40,400 nucleotides of DNA from Deltaproteobacteria bacterium (GTDB taxonomy: Bacteria; Desulfobacterota; Desulfomonilia; UBA1062), in NCBI GenBank assembly GCA_029552245.1, contig JAKPDW010000078.1, positions 1 to 40,400 of the forward strand. The letters are read 5' to 3'. A program made the position numbers and the translations under genes. Of the stretch, positions 1-6,822 are shown piece after piece (the first letter of the stretch is position 1; each line of letters opens with the position of its first letter). The notes under the pieces are model-generated. The model was not told the DNA's origin. It searched no databases and saw only the letters and a program-made list of their open reading frames with translations.

Positions 1-148
1 TTTTCGTCTTTGTCCGGCCGTGGCGGGGCGTCCCCCAAGGGACCCCAGGCCCCCGAAGCCGTCCTCATCCACCCTGCCCGTCCAGGGGGAAATTGTAAAA
101 TATCTTGTCCGACTCACGTCGATATTTGCAACCACTTAATCTCGTCGC
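1..148. other. Left-edge non-coding stretch
   Basis: No convincing gene is seen here. The short open frames have neither a ribosome binding site nor the strongly G/C-ending codons of the neighbours. An AT-richer patch near 88-137 interrupts the GC-rich sequence and could be a promoter or the tail of an off-window transcript. Nothing firmer can be said. Confidence 0.4.
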
Positions 149-213
149 CCGGGGCGACGTTACGGGGAAACGGCCCCTTTTGCCCGCTTTCGCCACCGCC
201 CCCCACCATTTTT

Positions 214-234
214 CGCCCCGTCGGGGGCGTTTTT
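214..234 (+). terminator. Intrinsic terminator inside left repeat (plus strand)
   Basis: Arms CGCCCC (214-219) and GGGGCG (224-229) enclose a 4-base loop and are followed by five T (230-234). The T tract lies on the correct side only for plus-strand transcription, so it would stop transcripts entering from the left. The same hairpin recurs at 40277-40297. Confidence 0.55.
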
Positions 235-275
235 CGAGAAACGGGCCTTTTTGGCCCATTTCTCCTTCCCGGCGG

Positions 276-307
276 AAAAAAACGGGCCGTTTTGGCCCAT
301 TTTTTTT
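276..307. terminator. Bidirectional intrinsic terminator inside left repeat
   Basis: Seven A, a GGGCC (284-288) / GGCCC (294-298) stem with a 5-base GTTTT loop, then eight T after one A. Read on either strand, the stem is followed by a T tract. It can therefore end the minus-strand gene block arriving from the right as well as plus-strand transcripts. It is the first convincing terminator downstream of the last minus-strand gene (stop at 750). Confidence 0.6.
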
Positions 308-345
308 CGGCCCCCGAAAAACGGGGCAAAAACGGCCGTTTGGGG

Positions 346-544
346 GGCAAATTTCGGCCTTTTTTATGAGGTTATTATCTATGCTGTATTAGAACAAAAC
401 CGGGCGACCGCGGGGGTATGTCGGCGCGCCGACGTAGGTAGACTACCTGAAATCATTGAGAAATCAGCGATCGACAAAAAATTTTCCCCCTCGAATTTTC
501 CCTCCCCGCCCCCCAAAAGGGGAAAAACGTCTCCCCCAATACCC
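346..544. other. Non-coding AT-richer stretch with two adjacent palindromes
   Basis: No gene is seen. Two dyads lie side by side: the perfect 12-bp palindrome TCGGCGCGCCGA at 421-432, and AGGTAG-A-CTACCT at 436-448. They are followed by AT-rich sequence to about 500. The dyads could be protein-binding sites, but no gene start nearby needs an operator. The stretch separates the flanking repeat from the end of the minus-strand block. Confidence 0.35.
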
Positions 545-688
545 TCAGGCAAGACTCCTATCGGCGGGATTGAGAAAGACCTCGGCGGCCTCCCTCAGGG
601 CCTCGACGGCCCCCCGGGCCTCCTGGAGCTCCTCCTCGCTCCAGGCGGAGGTGTCCGTCCCCGTCAGGCGCAGGCGCCTGGTCCATGG
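545..688 (-). pseudogene. Short coding-like fragment, unrecognised
   Basis: A minus-strand frame ending in TGA at 545-547 reads as ordinary protein for about 45 residues, including TDTSAWSEEELQEARGAVE and ending in NPADRSLA. Its codons end in G or C as in the surrounding genes. That suggests real or formerly real coding sequence. No ATG, GTG or TTG with a ribosome site opens this frame. An ATG at 684-686 lies in another frame, so a frameshift or decay is likely. It lies just downstream of the last acyl-CoA dehydrogenase. I do not recognise the family. Confidence 0.3.
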
Positions 689-749
689 CGGCGACGAAGC
701 GCCCCGCCGGTGTCGCCTTCCCTGCCGCTTAGCCGACGGGGCGGCCGTT

Positions 750-1901
750 TTACCGGAACCGCCCCAGGCCGTCCCGGGCGATGGAGACCCGCTGCCTCTC
801 CGTCGTCCCGTAGGCGAGCTCGGCGAAGCGGGCGTCCCGGTAGAGGCGCTCGATATCCGTCCCCCTCAGGTAGCCGTGGCCGCCGTGGGTCTGCATGGCC
901 AAATCGGCGATCTTGTTGACCGACTCGCCGGTGAAGACCTTCGCGCACGAGACGAGGACCGCCCCGTCCTCGGCCCCCCGATCGAGGGCCCACGCCGCCC
1001 GCAGGGTCAGCATCCGTCCCAGGTCGTTGTGGGTGAACATGACGGCCAGCTTCGCCCCCACCCCCTCGAAGTGACCGATGGGCTTCCCGAAGGCCCGCTT
1101 CTGTTTGCCCTGGCGCGTCGAGACCTCCATGCACGCCACCCCGATCCCCACGGACATGGCCGACATAGCCAGGCCGAGCCAACAAGAGACGGCGCTGAAG
1201 ACGCCCATCCCCCCGCCTTCACCCCCGACGAGGGCATCGGAAGGGACGAAGCAGTCCCGCAGGGTTATCCCCGCCGTCGGGGCGCCCCTGAGTCCCATGG
1301 TCTCCACCGTCTCTCCCACCTCCAGGCCCGGCGCGCCCCTGTCCACGAGGAAAAAGGAGAGTCCTCCATCCAAACCGGACTCGCGGTTCGTCCAGGCCAA
1401 AACGAGAAAGGTATCGGCCAGGGGGGCGTTGGTCACCAGGTCCTTGGCGCCCTCGAGGACCCAGCCGCCGGGGGCGGGACGCGCCTCCGTGACGATGCCC
1501 CCCAGGTCCGAACCCCCCGTCGCCTCCGTGGCGGCCAGGGCGCCGATGACCTCTCCCTTGACAATCCCGTCCAGAAAACGGGACCGCTGGCTCTGGGTGC
1601 CGAAAACGGCCAGGGTCCGACCGAAGGCCGTCCCCGAGGACATGGCGGCCAGGAAGGTGGAGGGGCAGGCCTTGGCCACCTCCTCCCCGGCGACGCACTG
1701 GGCGACGAAATCACCCCGGACGAGGGTTTCCATGTATCCCGCCGCGGCGAGCTTCCTGAGCCGGACCGGCAGGAGGGCCCTTATCTCCTCCCCCGCGCCG
1801 TTCGCCAAGATAGGGGCGTGCGGGGCGATCTCTTCACGACACAGGGCCCGGAGGCGCTTCTGGAGTTCCTTTTCCATCTCGGTCAATTCGTAGTCGATCA
1901 T
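750..1901 (-). CDS. Acyl-CoA dehydrogenase family protein, catalytic base missing
   Basis: This 383-residue flavoprotein-type protein has the acyl-CoA dehydrogenase fold: N-terminal helical part, middle beta domain (TEATGGSDLGG near residue 130) and C-terminal helical domain (RAFGKPIGHFEG, then THGGHGYLRG). The position that carries the catalytic Glu in short-chain enzymes (IYEGT) is Tyr364 here (AYGTTERQR). The alternative isovaleryl/long-chain Glu position is Leu. It may therefore be a non-catalytic subunit. It directly follows another acyl-CoA dehydrogenase gene 12 bp upstream, a layout used by heteromeric alpha2-beta2 dehydrogenases of steroid side-chain breakdown (ChsE-type). GGAGGT precedes the ATG by 5 bases. 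Last intact gene of the block. Family assignment is sure; partner role is inferred. Confidence 0.9.
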   Translation of the reverse strand: MIDYELTEMEKELQKRLRALCREEIAPHAPILANGAGEEIRALLPVRLRKLAAAGYMETLVRGDFVAQCVAGEEVAKACPSTFLAAMSSGTAFGRTLAVFGTQSQRSRFLDGIVKGEVIGALAATEATGGSDLGGIVTEARPAPGGWVLEGAKDLVTNAPLADTFLVLAWTNRESGLDGGLSFFLVDRGAPGLEVGETVETMGLRGAPTAGITLRDCFVPSDALVGGEGGGMGVFSAVSCWLGLAMSAMSVGIGVACMEVSTRQGKQKRAFGKPIGHFEGVGAKLAVMFTHNDLGRMLTLRAAWALDRGAEDGAVLVSCAKVFTGESVNKIADLAMQTHGGHGYLRGTDIERLYRDARFAELAYGTTERQRVSIARDGLGRFR

Positions 1902-1913
1902 CTTCCACCTCCG

Positions 1914-3062
1914 TCACATCAACATGTAGCGGGCCACGATCATCCTCATGATATCCGAGGTGCCGCCGCCGAGCTGGCCGAGCTTGGCGTCCCTCATGCC
2001 CCGCTCCACGGGGTACTCGTGGATGTAGCCGTAACCGCCGAAGAGGTCCACGCCGGCGGAGCACATCTCGAAGCCCCGGTCGCCTACGTACATCTTGTTC
2101 ACCGACGCCAAGAGGGGATTGAGCATGACGCCGTTGTCCTTCGACGCCGCCACCCGATAGATCGCCAGCCGGGCCGCCTCGATGAAGATCCTCATGTCGG
2201 CGATCCGGTTCTGGATGGACTGGAACTCACCGATGGGCTGCCCGAAGGCCCAGCGCTGGTTGGCGTAACGGCAGCAGTTTTCGTACATGAACATGGCGTT
2301 CCCCAAGAAGGGCGACAGCAAGACGCTGCGGTCCCACTCCACGCCGCCCAGGGCGATCTCCCAGCCCTTGCCCTCCCCTCCCAGGAGGTTCTCCTCCGGG
2401 ACCTCGCAGTCCTCGAAGAAGACCTCGGAGGTGGTGGAACAGCGGCAGCCCATCTTGTGCATGGGATTCCCCGTGGAGATGCCGGGGAAATCCCTCTCGA
2501 CGATGAAGGCCGTTATACCCTTGTGCTTCCGCGCCCGGTCGATGGTGGCGAAGACGACGAAGACCTTGGCGAGGGGGGCGTTGGTGATGAAGGTCTTGGA
2601 ACCGTTGAGGACATAGCGGTCCCCCTTCTTCACCGCCGCGGTCACCAGGGCCGCCGCGTCGGAACCGCACCCCGGCTCGGTGAGACACATGCAGCCGATA
2701 TCCTCACCCGTGGCGAGACGCGGCAGGTAGCGCCGCTTCTGCGCCTCCGTGCCGTGGAGCATGATATTGGCCGCGCAGAGATAGGTGTGGGCCCCCAGGG
2801 CCAGGGTGTGTCCCCCGTCGATGCCCGCGTGGCCCATGGCCTCGCCGGCGAGGCAACAGGTCACGAAATCCGCCCCGCCGCCCCCGTACTCCTCAGGTAT
2901 GGGGAGGCCCAGGAGGCCCATGGCCCCCAGCCTGCGCCAGACCTCGAAACTGAACTCCCCCTTCAGATCGGCCTCCTCGCACAGGGGGGCGATCTCCTCC
3001 CGGCAGTACCGGTAAACCGTATCGCGGAACATCCGCTGCTCGTCCGTAAAGGTGAAATCCAT
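1914..3062 (-). CDS. Acyl-CoA dehydrogenase, likely partner of the next gene
   Basis: This 382-residue acyl-CoA dehydrogenase would oxidise an acyl-CoA to the 2-enoyl-CoA, passing electrons to ETF. Family features seen: PEEYGGGGADF, LTEPGCGSDAAA, GSKTFITNAPL, WAFGQPIGEFQS and FGGYGYIHEYPVERGMRD. The short-chain-type Glu position is Gly366 (QLGGGTSD). At the isovaleryl/long-chain-type position (helix G) there is Asp244 (VEWDRS) instead of Glu, so a base may be retained. ATG at 3062 was chosen over the GTG three bases upstream because it sits 6 bases after AGGAGG. The next gene (750-1901) lacks a base at both sites, so the two may form a heteromer with one active subunit. No ETF genes are in the window. 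Confidence 0.92.
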   Translation of the reverse strand: MDFTFTDEQRMFRDTVYRYCREEIAPLCEEADLKGEFSFEVWRRLGAMGLLGLPIPEEYGGGGADFVTCCLAGEAMGHAGIDGGHTLALGAHTYLCAANIMLHGTEAQKRRYLPRLATGEDIGCMCLTEPGCGSDAAALVTAAVKKGDRYVLNGSKTFITNAPLAKVFVVFATIDRARKHKGITAFIVERDFPGISTGNPMHKMGCRCSTTSEVFFEDCEVPEENLLGGEGKGWEIALGGVEWDRSVLLSPFLGNAMFMYENCCRYANQRWAFGQPIGEFQSIQNRIADMRIFIEAARLAIYRVAASKDNGVMLNPLLASVNKMYVGDRGFEMCSAGVDLFGGYGYIHEYPVERGMRDAKLGQLGGGTSDIMRMIVARYMLM

Positions 3063-3072
3063 CACGATCCTC

Positions 3073-3942
3073 CTATTCCTTGCGGATACCCATGATCCGA
3101 CGGGCCTCGGCGGTGGTGGCGGGCCGCCGTCCCAGGGAGGCGGCCACCTTCACCGCCCACTCCACCTGTTCCCAGTTTCCCTTGGCGAGGTCGCCGTTGG
3201 GCATCCGGGTGTTGTCCTCCAGGCCGACCCTCATGTGACCCCCCATGAGGCAGGACATGAAGTTCGCCGGAAACTGCTCGTTCCCCACGGCGCAGGTGGT
3301 GAAATTGGCCGTCTGGGGAAGGGCGTTGACCATGGCGATGAACACCTCGGGTCGGAACTTCTGTCCCCCCACGACCCCCCAGACGAAGTTGAAGTTCATC
3401 GGTTCCGTGAAGAACCCCTGTTTGCCGATGATGAGGGTGTTGTCGATGCCGCTGACGTCGTAGCACTCGATCTCGGGTTTGACGCCGTGGGACTCGAAGG
3501 CCCGGCCGAAGTCCTGGAGCATCGTGAAGGTGTTGTCGAAGAGGTAATCGAAGAGGATCTGACCCGTGTTGCGGTCGATGAGGCTGAAGTTCATGCTGTT
3601 GGTGTTGTAAGAGGCCATTTCGGGTCTGACGGCCAGGATCTGGGCGAGGCGCTGCTCCGGCGTCTTGAAGATCCCCACCGCCGAGCTGAGGCAGACGATC
3701 AAATCGGGGCAGCGGGACTTTATGGCGTCGTAGATGGCCTTGATCCGGTCGATCTCGTGGGTCGGCTCCCCGTCGTCCGTCCGCCCGTGGACGTGGACCA
3801 TGGCGGCCCCCGACTGATAACACCGGTAGGCCTCCTCGGCGAATTCCGCGATGGTGTAAGGCACGCCGGGGTTGTTGTTCTTCATGGTCGTGGCGCCGCA
3901 GAGGGCGGCGGTGATGATCACTTCCTTGGATGTTCTCGCCAT
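3073..3942 (-). CDS. Beta-keto acid cleavage enzyme (BKACE, DUF849 family)
   Basis: This 289-residue protein matches the BKACE/Kce family. Members use a divalent metal to condense a beta-keto acid with acetyl-CoA and release acetoacetate plus a shortened acyl-CoA. It opens with VIITAALCGATTM and has the metal-binding pair His50/His52 in MVHVHGRTDDGEPT. Further family segments include NFSLIDRNTG, the GHMRVGLEDN block near the C-terminus, and the ending ARRIMGIRKE. Length fits the family. The start was moved to ATG 3942, which follows AGGAGG by 8 bases; the longer frame runs into the preceding gene. It lies between a DUF35 gene and an acyl-CoA dehydrogenase pair, so its substrate is probably a beta-keto acid made by this cluster. 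Confidence 0.9.
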   Translation of the reverse strand: MARTSKEVIITAALCGATTMKNNNPGVPYTIAEFAEEAYRCYQSGAAMVHVHGRTDDGEPTHEIDRIKAIYDAIKSRCPDLIVCLSSAVGIFKTPEQRLAQILAVRPEMASYNTNSMNFSLIDRNTGQILFDYLFDNTFTMLQDFGRAFESHGVKPEIECYDVSGIDNTLIIGKQGFFTEPMNFNFVWGVVGGQKFRPEVFIAMVNALPQTANFTTCAVGNEQFPANFMSCLMGGHMRVGLEDNTRMPNGDLAKGNWEQVEWAVKVAASLGRRPATTAEARRIMGIRKE

Positions 3943-3965
3943 TGGTCTGACACCTCCTGCTCGTC

Positions 3966-4415
3966 TCAAAGGGGTCTGAAGTGGTCTATCTGCATCAGGG
4001 TGTTGACGGGACCGTCGGCGAAGACGGCCTGGACCTTCATGCCCGGATAGACGTCCGCCGGGTCCACGTCGCCGACGATGTGGGTCAGGGGGGTGTCGGC
4101 CCCGGCGAGCCTTATCTGCCCGAGGACGTAGGGGGCCTTCTTCGGCGTGTGCTTGTCGTTGTACCTCACGACGGTGTAGTTGACCAGTTCCCCCGTCGTC
4201 CCCACCTCGACCCAGTTGTCGGCGATCCAGGACCAGCAACGGTGGCACTGTTCCCGGGGCGGCACGTAGGTGACGCCGCACTTCTCGCAGCGCAGCCCCA
4301 TGATCTTCTTCTGGTCCCGCATGGCGATGATCCACCGCGAGCCGATGCGGCCCACGAAGAACTGGTTGGGCAGGGCCATCTTCGCCTCGACGACGAAACA
4401 ATCCTTTAAGTCCAT
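3966..4415 (-). CDS. DUF35 Zn-ribbon/OB-fold protein, module I
   Basis: This 149-residue protein has the rubredoxin-like Zn ribbon Cys43-X2-Cys46 and Cys57-X2-Cys60 (RCEKCGVTYVPPREQCHRC), then an OB fold (VNYTVV, YVLGQIRLAGADTPLTH, GMKVQAVF). DUF35 proteins bind thiolase-fold enzymes and help form a CoA channel. Known examples are Ltp2-ChsH2, BbsAB, PhlACB and the archaeal thiolase/HMG-CoA synthase complex. The ATG at 4415 has GAAGGAG 8 bases upstream; the TTG further upstream overlaps the preceding stop. It follows the SCP2-DUF35 fusion by 17 bp and closes module I (B1-A1-fusion-DUF35). The helix before the ribbon (VGRIGSRWIIAMRDQKKIMG) resembles the other short DUF35 proteins here. Confidence 0.92.
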   Translation of the reverse strand: MDLKDCFVVEAKMALPNQFFVGRIGSRWIIAMRDQKKIMGLRCEKCGVTYVPPREQCHRCWSWIADNWVEVGTTGELVNYTVVRYNDKHTPKKAPYVLGQIRLAGADTPLTHIVGDVDPADVYPGMKVQAVFADGPVNTLMQIDHFRPL

Positions 4416-4432
4416 ATCTCGCGCTCCTTCCT

Positions 4433-5599
4433 TCAATCGATGATCTCAAAGTACAGGAGGTCCCGGAAGCTCCCCACGGTCTTCTCCGCCCACACGGGCC
4501 GGACCCGGGAACCGATCTTCAGGCGGGGGAGATCCTCCTTCTTGATCTCGAAGGCGAAGGCCTCCTCCGGTGACGCCCCGTCGAGCATGATCCAGGCGCA
4601 GGCGTAGGGCGTGTCACGAACGGCCCCCGTGAGGGGGTCGGGGCTGGCGTAGTAGACGAGGTCGTAGTTCGTCACGTACCCCTCCGGTCCCAGCTCGACG
4701 TACTCCCCCGCCCGGACGTGGCAGGAGGCGCAGACCTCCCGGGGATGGATCATGGTCCTCCGGCAGACGGGGCAGACGTTGGCCAGGAGCTTGCGTTCCC
4801 TCAGGCCGGCGAACCACTTCCCCATGACGGGGCCCGTGGCGAAACGCTGGTCGATGGAGGTGACCTTCTTCAGGGACAACAGCTCCTCCACCCGGGGGGC
4901 GTCGGGGGGGACGTACCGGTCGAAATATCGACCCGTGGCGGCCGCCGCCCCCATGTCGCCGTCGATCCTGACCTTGCCGGAGGTGAAGGCCGCCGTCGCG
5001 TCCATGGTGCCCGTCATGAGACCCACGAAGGTGGAGGCCTCCATGGTCATCTTCACGGCCGCGTCCTTCTCGAGTCCCTCGGTGACACGGCAGCGGCCGT
5101 CGGCGATGGCGACGGTGAACCGCCCTCCCCCCTCACCCGTCAGATCGTAGGCGAACTTCAGGCTCACGCCGGCGGCCTTGTCGGGGCGGAAGCGATCCGC
5201 CATGCCGGCGACGATGTCCCTCGCCGTGACGGGGGCCGGCCCCGGCACCCGGTAGGGCTTGAAGATCCGCGGCAGGAGGTTCATCAGCAAAGAGGCGTCC
5301 CCCGTGATCCTCAGCTTGCCCGAGGTGAGGGCGTCCAGGGCGGCGATCTTGTTGAGGGTGACGCCGATGAAGGTCTCCGCGTCGGCGGCGAAGACGGTGG
5401 CCGTGCAGGGGCCGAGGTCCCCCTCCACCTTCTCGACGGCCATGGCGCCCTCCCTGACCTTCAGGCGCCACTTGCCTCCCCCCTCGCCGCCGCACTCGTA
5501 ACCGACGACTACATCCACGTCCTTCGCCTCCTGGGGCTGGAAGCGCTCCGGCATGGTGTCGAATATGTCGTCAACGGTCGTTCCGTAGTACCGGCTCAT
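4433..5599 (-). CDS. SCP2-SCP2-DUF35 fusion protein, module I
   Basis: This 388-residue protein joins two sterol-carrier-protein-2 folds to a DUF35 domain. The first SCP2-like unit (about residues 30-115) contains the family pattern LTSGKLRITGDASLL. The second (about 135-225) contains FTSGKVRIDGDMG. The Zn ribbon is Cys276/Cys279/Cys290/Cys293 (VCPVCRRTMIHPREVCASC), followed by an OB fold ending FRDLLYFEI. SCP2 domains bind fatty acyl-CoA, sterols or other hydrophobic ligands, so the fusion could deliver a bulky acyl-CoA to the thiolase-fold partners encoded just upstream. Of two near ATGs, 5599 is chosen because it is 7 bases from AGGAGG while 5605 is only 1. In module II the same position holds a plain DUF35 (11689-12186) of the same subtype. 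The function is inferred. Confidence 0.9.
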   Translation of the reverse strand: MSRYYGTTVDDIFDTMPERFQPQEAKDVDVVVGYECGGEGGGKWRLKVREGAMAVEKVEGDLGPCTATVFAADAETFIGVTLNKIAALDALTSGKLRITGDASLLMNLLPRIFKPYRVPGPAPVTARDIVAGMADRFRPDKAAGVSLKFAYDLTGEGGGRFTVAIADGRCRVTEGLEKDAAVKMTMEASTFVGLMTGTMDATAAFTSGKVRIDGDMGAAAATGRYFDRYVPPDAPRVEELLSLKKVTSIDQRFATGPVMGKWFAGLRERKLLANVCPVCRRTMIHPREVCASCHVRAGEYVELGPEGYVTNYDLVYYASPDPLTGAVRDTPYACAWIMLDGASPEEAFAFEIKKEDLPRLKIGSRVRPVWAEKTVGSFRDLLYFEIID

Positions 5600-5610
5600 G
5601 ATCATACCTC

Positions 5611-6807
5611 CTACCAGTTGGGTTCCTTCTCGAGGATCATCAAAACGGTCCACAGGCTGCCGCCGAATCCCGACGCCAGGGCGTGGCGGACCTCCTTCTT
5701 TATCTGATGGCCCCCGGCGTCACCCCGGATCTGGAGGGCCGCCTCGGCGATGCGGAGCATGGCCGTGGCCCCGATGGGGTTGCTGGCGATGACGCCGCCC
5801 GAGGGATTTACGGGGAGCTTTCCGTCGAGGTCGAACTCGCCGGCCTCGAGGAGACGGAGGTGTTCGTCCCCCTCGAGGAGGAGGAACTCCCCGAGCCAGT
5901 CGACGGCCCAGAAGGCGGAGGGGTCGTACATCTCGAAGACGTCGAAATACCCCAGGGGGTCCGTGATGCCGTTGCGGGCGAAAAGACGCTCGGCGCAGTC
6001 CCGGTGGGTGCTCTTGGGCTTCCGCGCGCCGTAGAGGTTCGACATGTTCTCCTCCCGGTGGGAGGTCTCGTGGTCCCTGATCCAGACGGGCGGCTTGGCC
6101 GTCCCCTCCCTCACCCGGTCTTCCGAGGTGAGGATCATGGCGCAGGCCCCGTCGGACTGGGAGCACATGTGGATCAACCGCAGCTCCCCGACGAGCTGGG
6201 GCGAGGTCTCCATGAGGGTCTCCATCTGATCGTACTCGAGGCCGAGGCGCCGATGGGCCCGGGGGTTGAGCATGGCGTGCTTGTCCATCATGATGCGGTA
6301 CTTCATGGCCGCCCTCAGGACCCGTTCCTTCCCGAACTTCTGGATCAGCTCCATCGCCGTGGTGGACGTGAGGGCGCCCGTCTGGAGGTTCCGGAACCAG
6401 AGGGGGTCGGCCATGTTGGTGATGCCGCCCGTCGTGTTCCCCTCCTGGAGCTTCTCGAAGCCGATGCACAAGACGGTGTCGTAGAGGCCGGACGCCACGA
6501 GGTTGTCGGAGGCGCAGACCAACGTGGCCCCCACGGTCCCGCCGGTGGTGATGCGATACTCCTCCTTGCCGTAGGAACCGCAGCCCAGGGCGTGCCACAT
6601 GTCGGGCTGGAACTGCATCTCGAAGAGCTCCATGTTGCCGTGGACGACGCAGTCGATATCGTCGATGGTCTTACCGGCGTCCTCCAGGGCGTTCCTCACC
6701 GCCTCCGCCACCATCTCCACCTGGTTCTGGTCTTCCTTGTGACTGGACAGGGCCGTCTGACCGATGCCGATGATGGCCACGTTCCTGTTCTTCCTGTGTT
6801 TCTGCAT
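5611..6807 (-). CDS. Thiolase-fold protein type A1 (SCP-x/Ltp2-like), catalytic Cys absent
   Basis: This 398-residue protein has the full thiolase fold of the SCP-x/lipid-transfer group: VAIIGIGQT at the N-terminus, SDGACAMIL mid-protein and VNPSGGVIASNPIGAT at the C-terminus. The nucleophile position (Cys in NNNCATGST of SCP-x) is Gly89 in ITTGGTVGAT. The GHP histidine is Asn343. Ordinary thiolysis is therefore unlikely; aldol or retro-aldol chemistry as in Ltp2, or a structural role, are alternatives. AAGGAGG precedes the ATG. B1 lies 15 bp upstream and the SCP2-DUF35 fusion 11 bp downstream, consistent with one complex. Its closest relatives in the window are A2 and A3. Confidence 0.9.
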   Translation of the reverse strand: MQKHRKNRNVAIIGIGQTALSSHKEDQNQVEMVAEAVRNALEDAGKTIDDIDCVVHGNMELFEMQFQPDMWHALGCGSYGKEEYRITTGGTVGATLVCASDNLVASGLYDTVLCIGFEKLQEGNTTGGITNMADPLWFRNLQTGALTSTTAMELIQKFGKERVLRAAMKYRIMMDKHAMLNPRAHRRLGLEYDQMETLMETSPQLVGELRLIHMCSQSDGACAMILTSEDRVREGTAKPPVWIRDHETSHREENMSNLYGARKPKSTHRDCAERLFARNGITDPLGYFDVFEMYDPSAFWAVDWLGEFLLLEGDEHLRLLEAGEFDLDGKLPVNPSGGVIASNPIGATAMLRIAEAALQIRGDAGGHQIKKEVRHALASGFGGSLWTVLMILEKEPNW

Positions 6808-6822
6808 GATCGTCGGACCTCC

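Larger units (their letters stand above)
149..345. repeat. Left flanking repeat, direct copy of the right-edge repeat
   Basis: This segment is almost identical, in the same orientation, to sequence at 40089-40129 (first ~40 bp) and 40226-40400 (remaining ~175 bp). Only a few substitutions are visible by eye. It is built from degenerate units of the form AAACGGGCC-N-TTTTGGCCCATTT and from G-run/C-run hairpins separated by T and A tracts. The repeat encodes no plausible protein. It sits between the left window edge and the 3' end of the minus-strand gene block. With its right-hand copy it brackets the whole cluster. It may be a dispersed genomic repeat used as a terminator array, or a relic of the event that placed the cluster here. 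Confidence 0.85.

Noticed and set aside
149-345. Repeat-rich left edge as a CRISPR array or insertion sequence end
   Set aside because: The units are short, degenerate hairpins with no uniform spacers, and no transposase or cas gene is present. Terminator-like repeats explain the pattern better.
456-3095. Large plus-strand open frame of 879 codons
   Set aside because: It is antisense to the two acyl-CoA dehydrogenase genes and arises from their G/C-ending codons. It has no recognisable domains and is rich in His, Arg, Gly and Pro.
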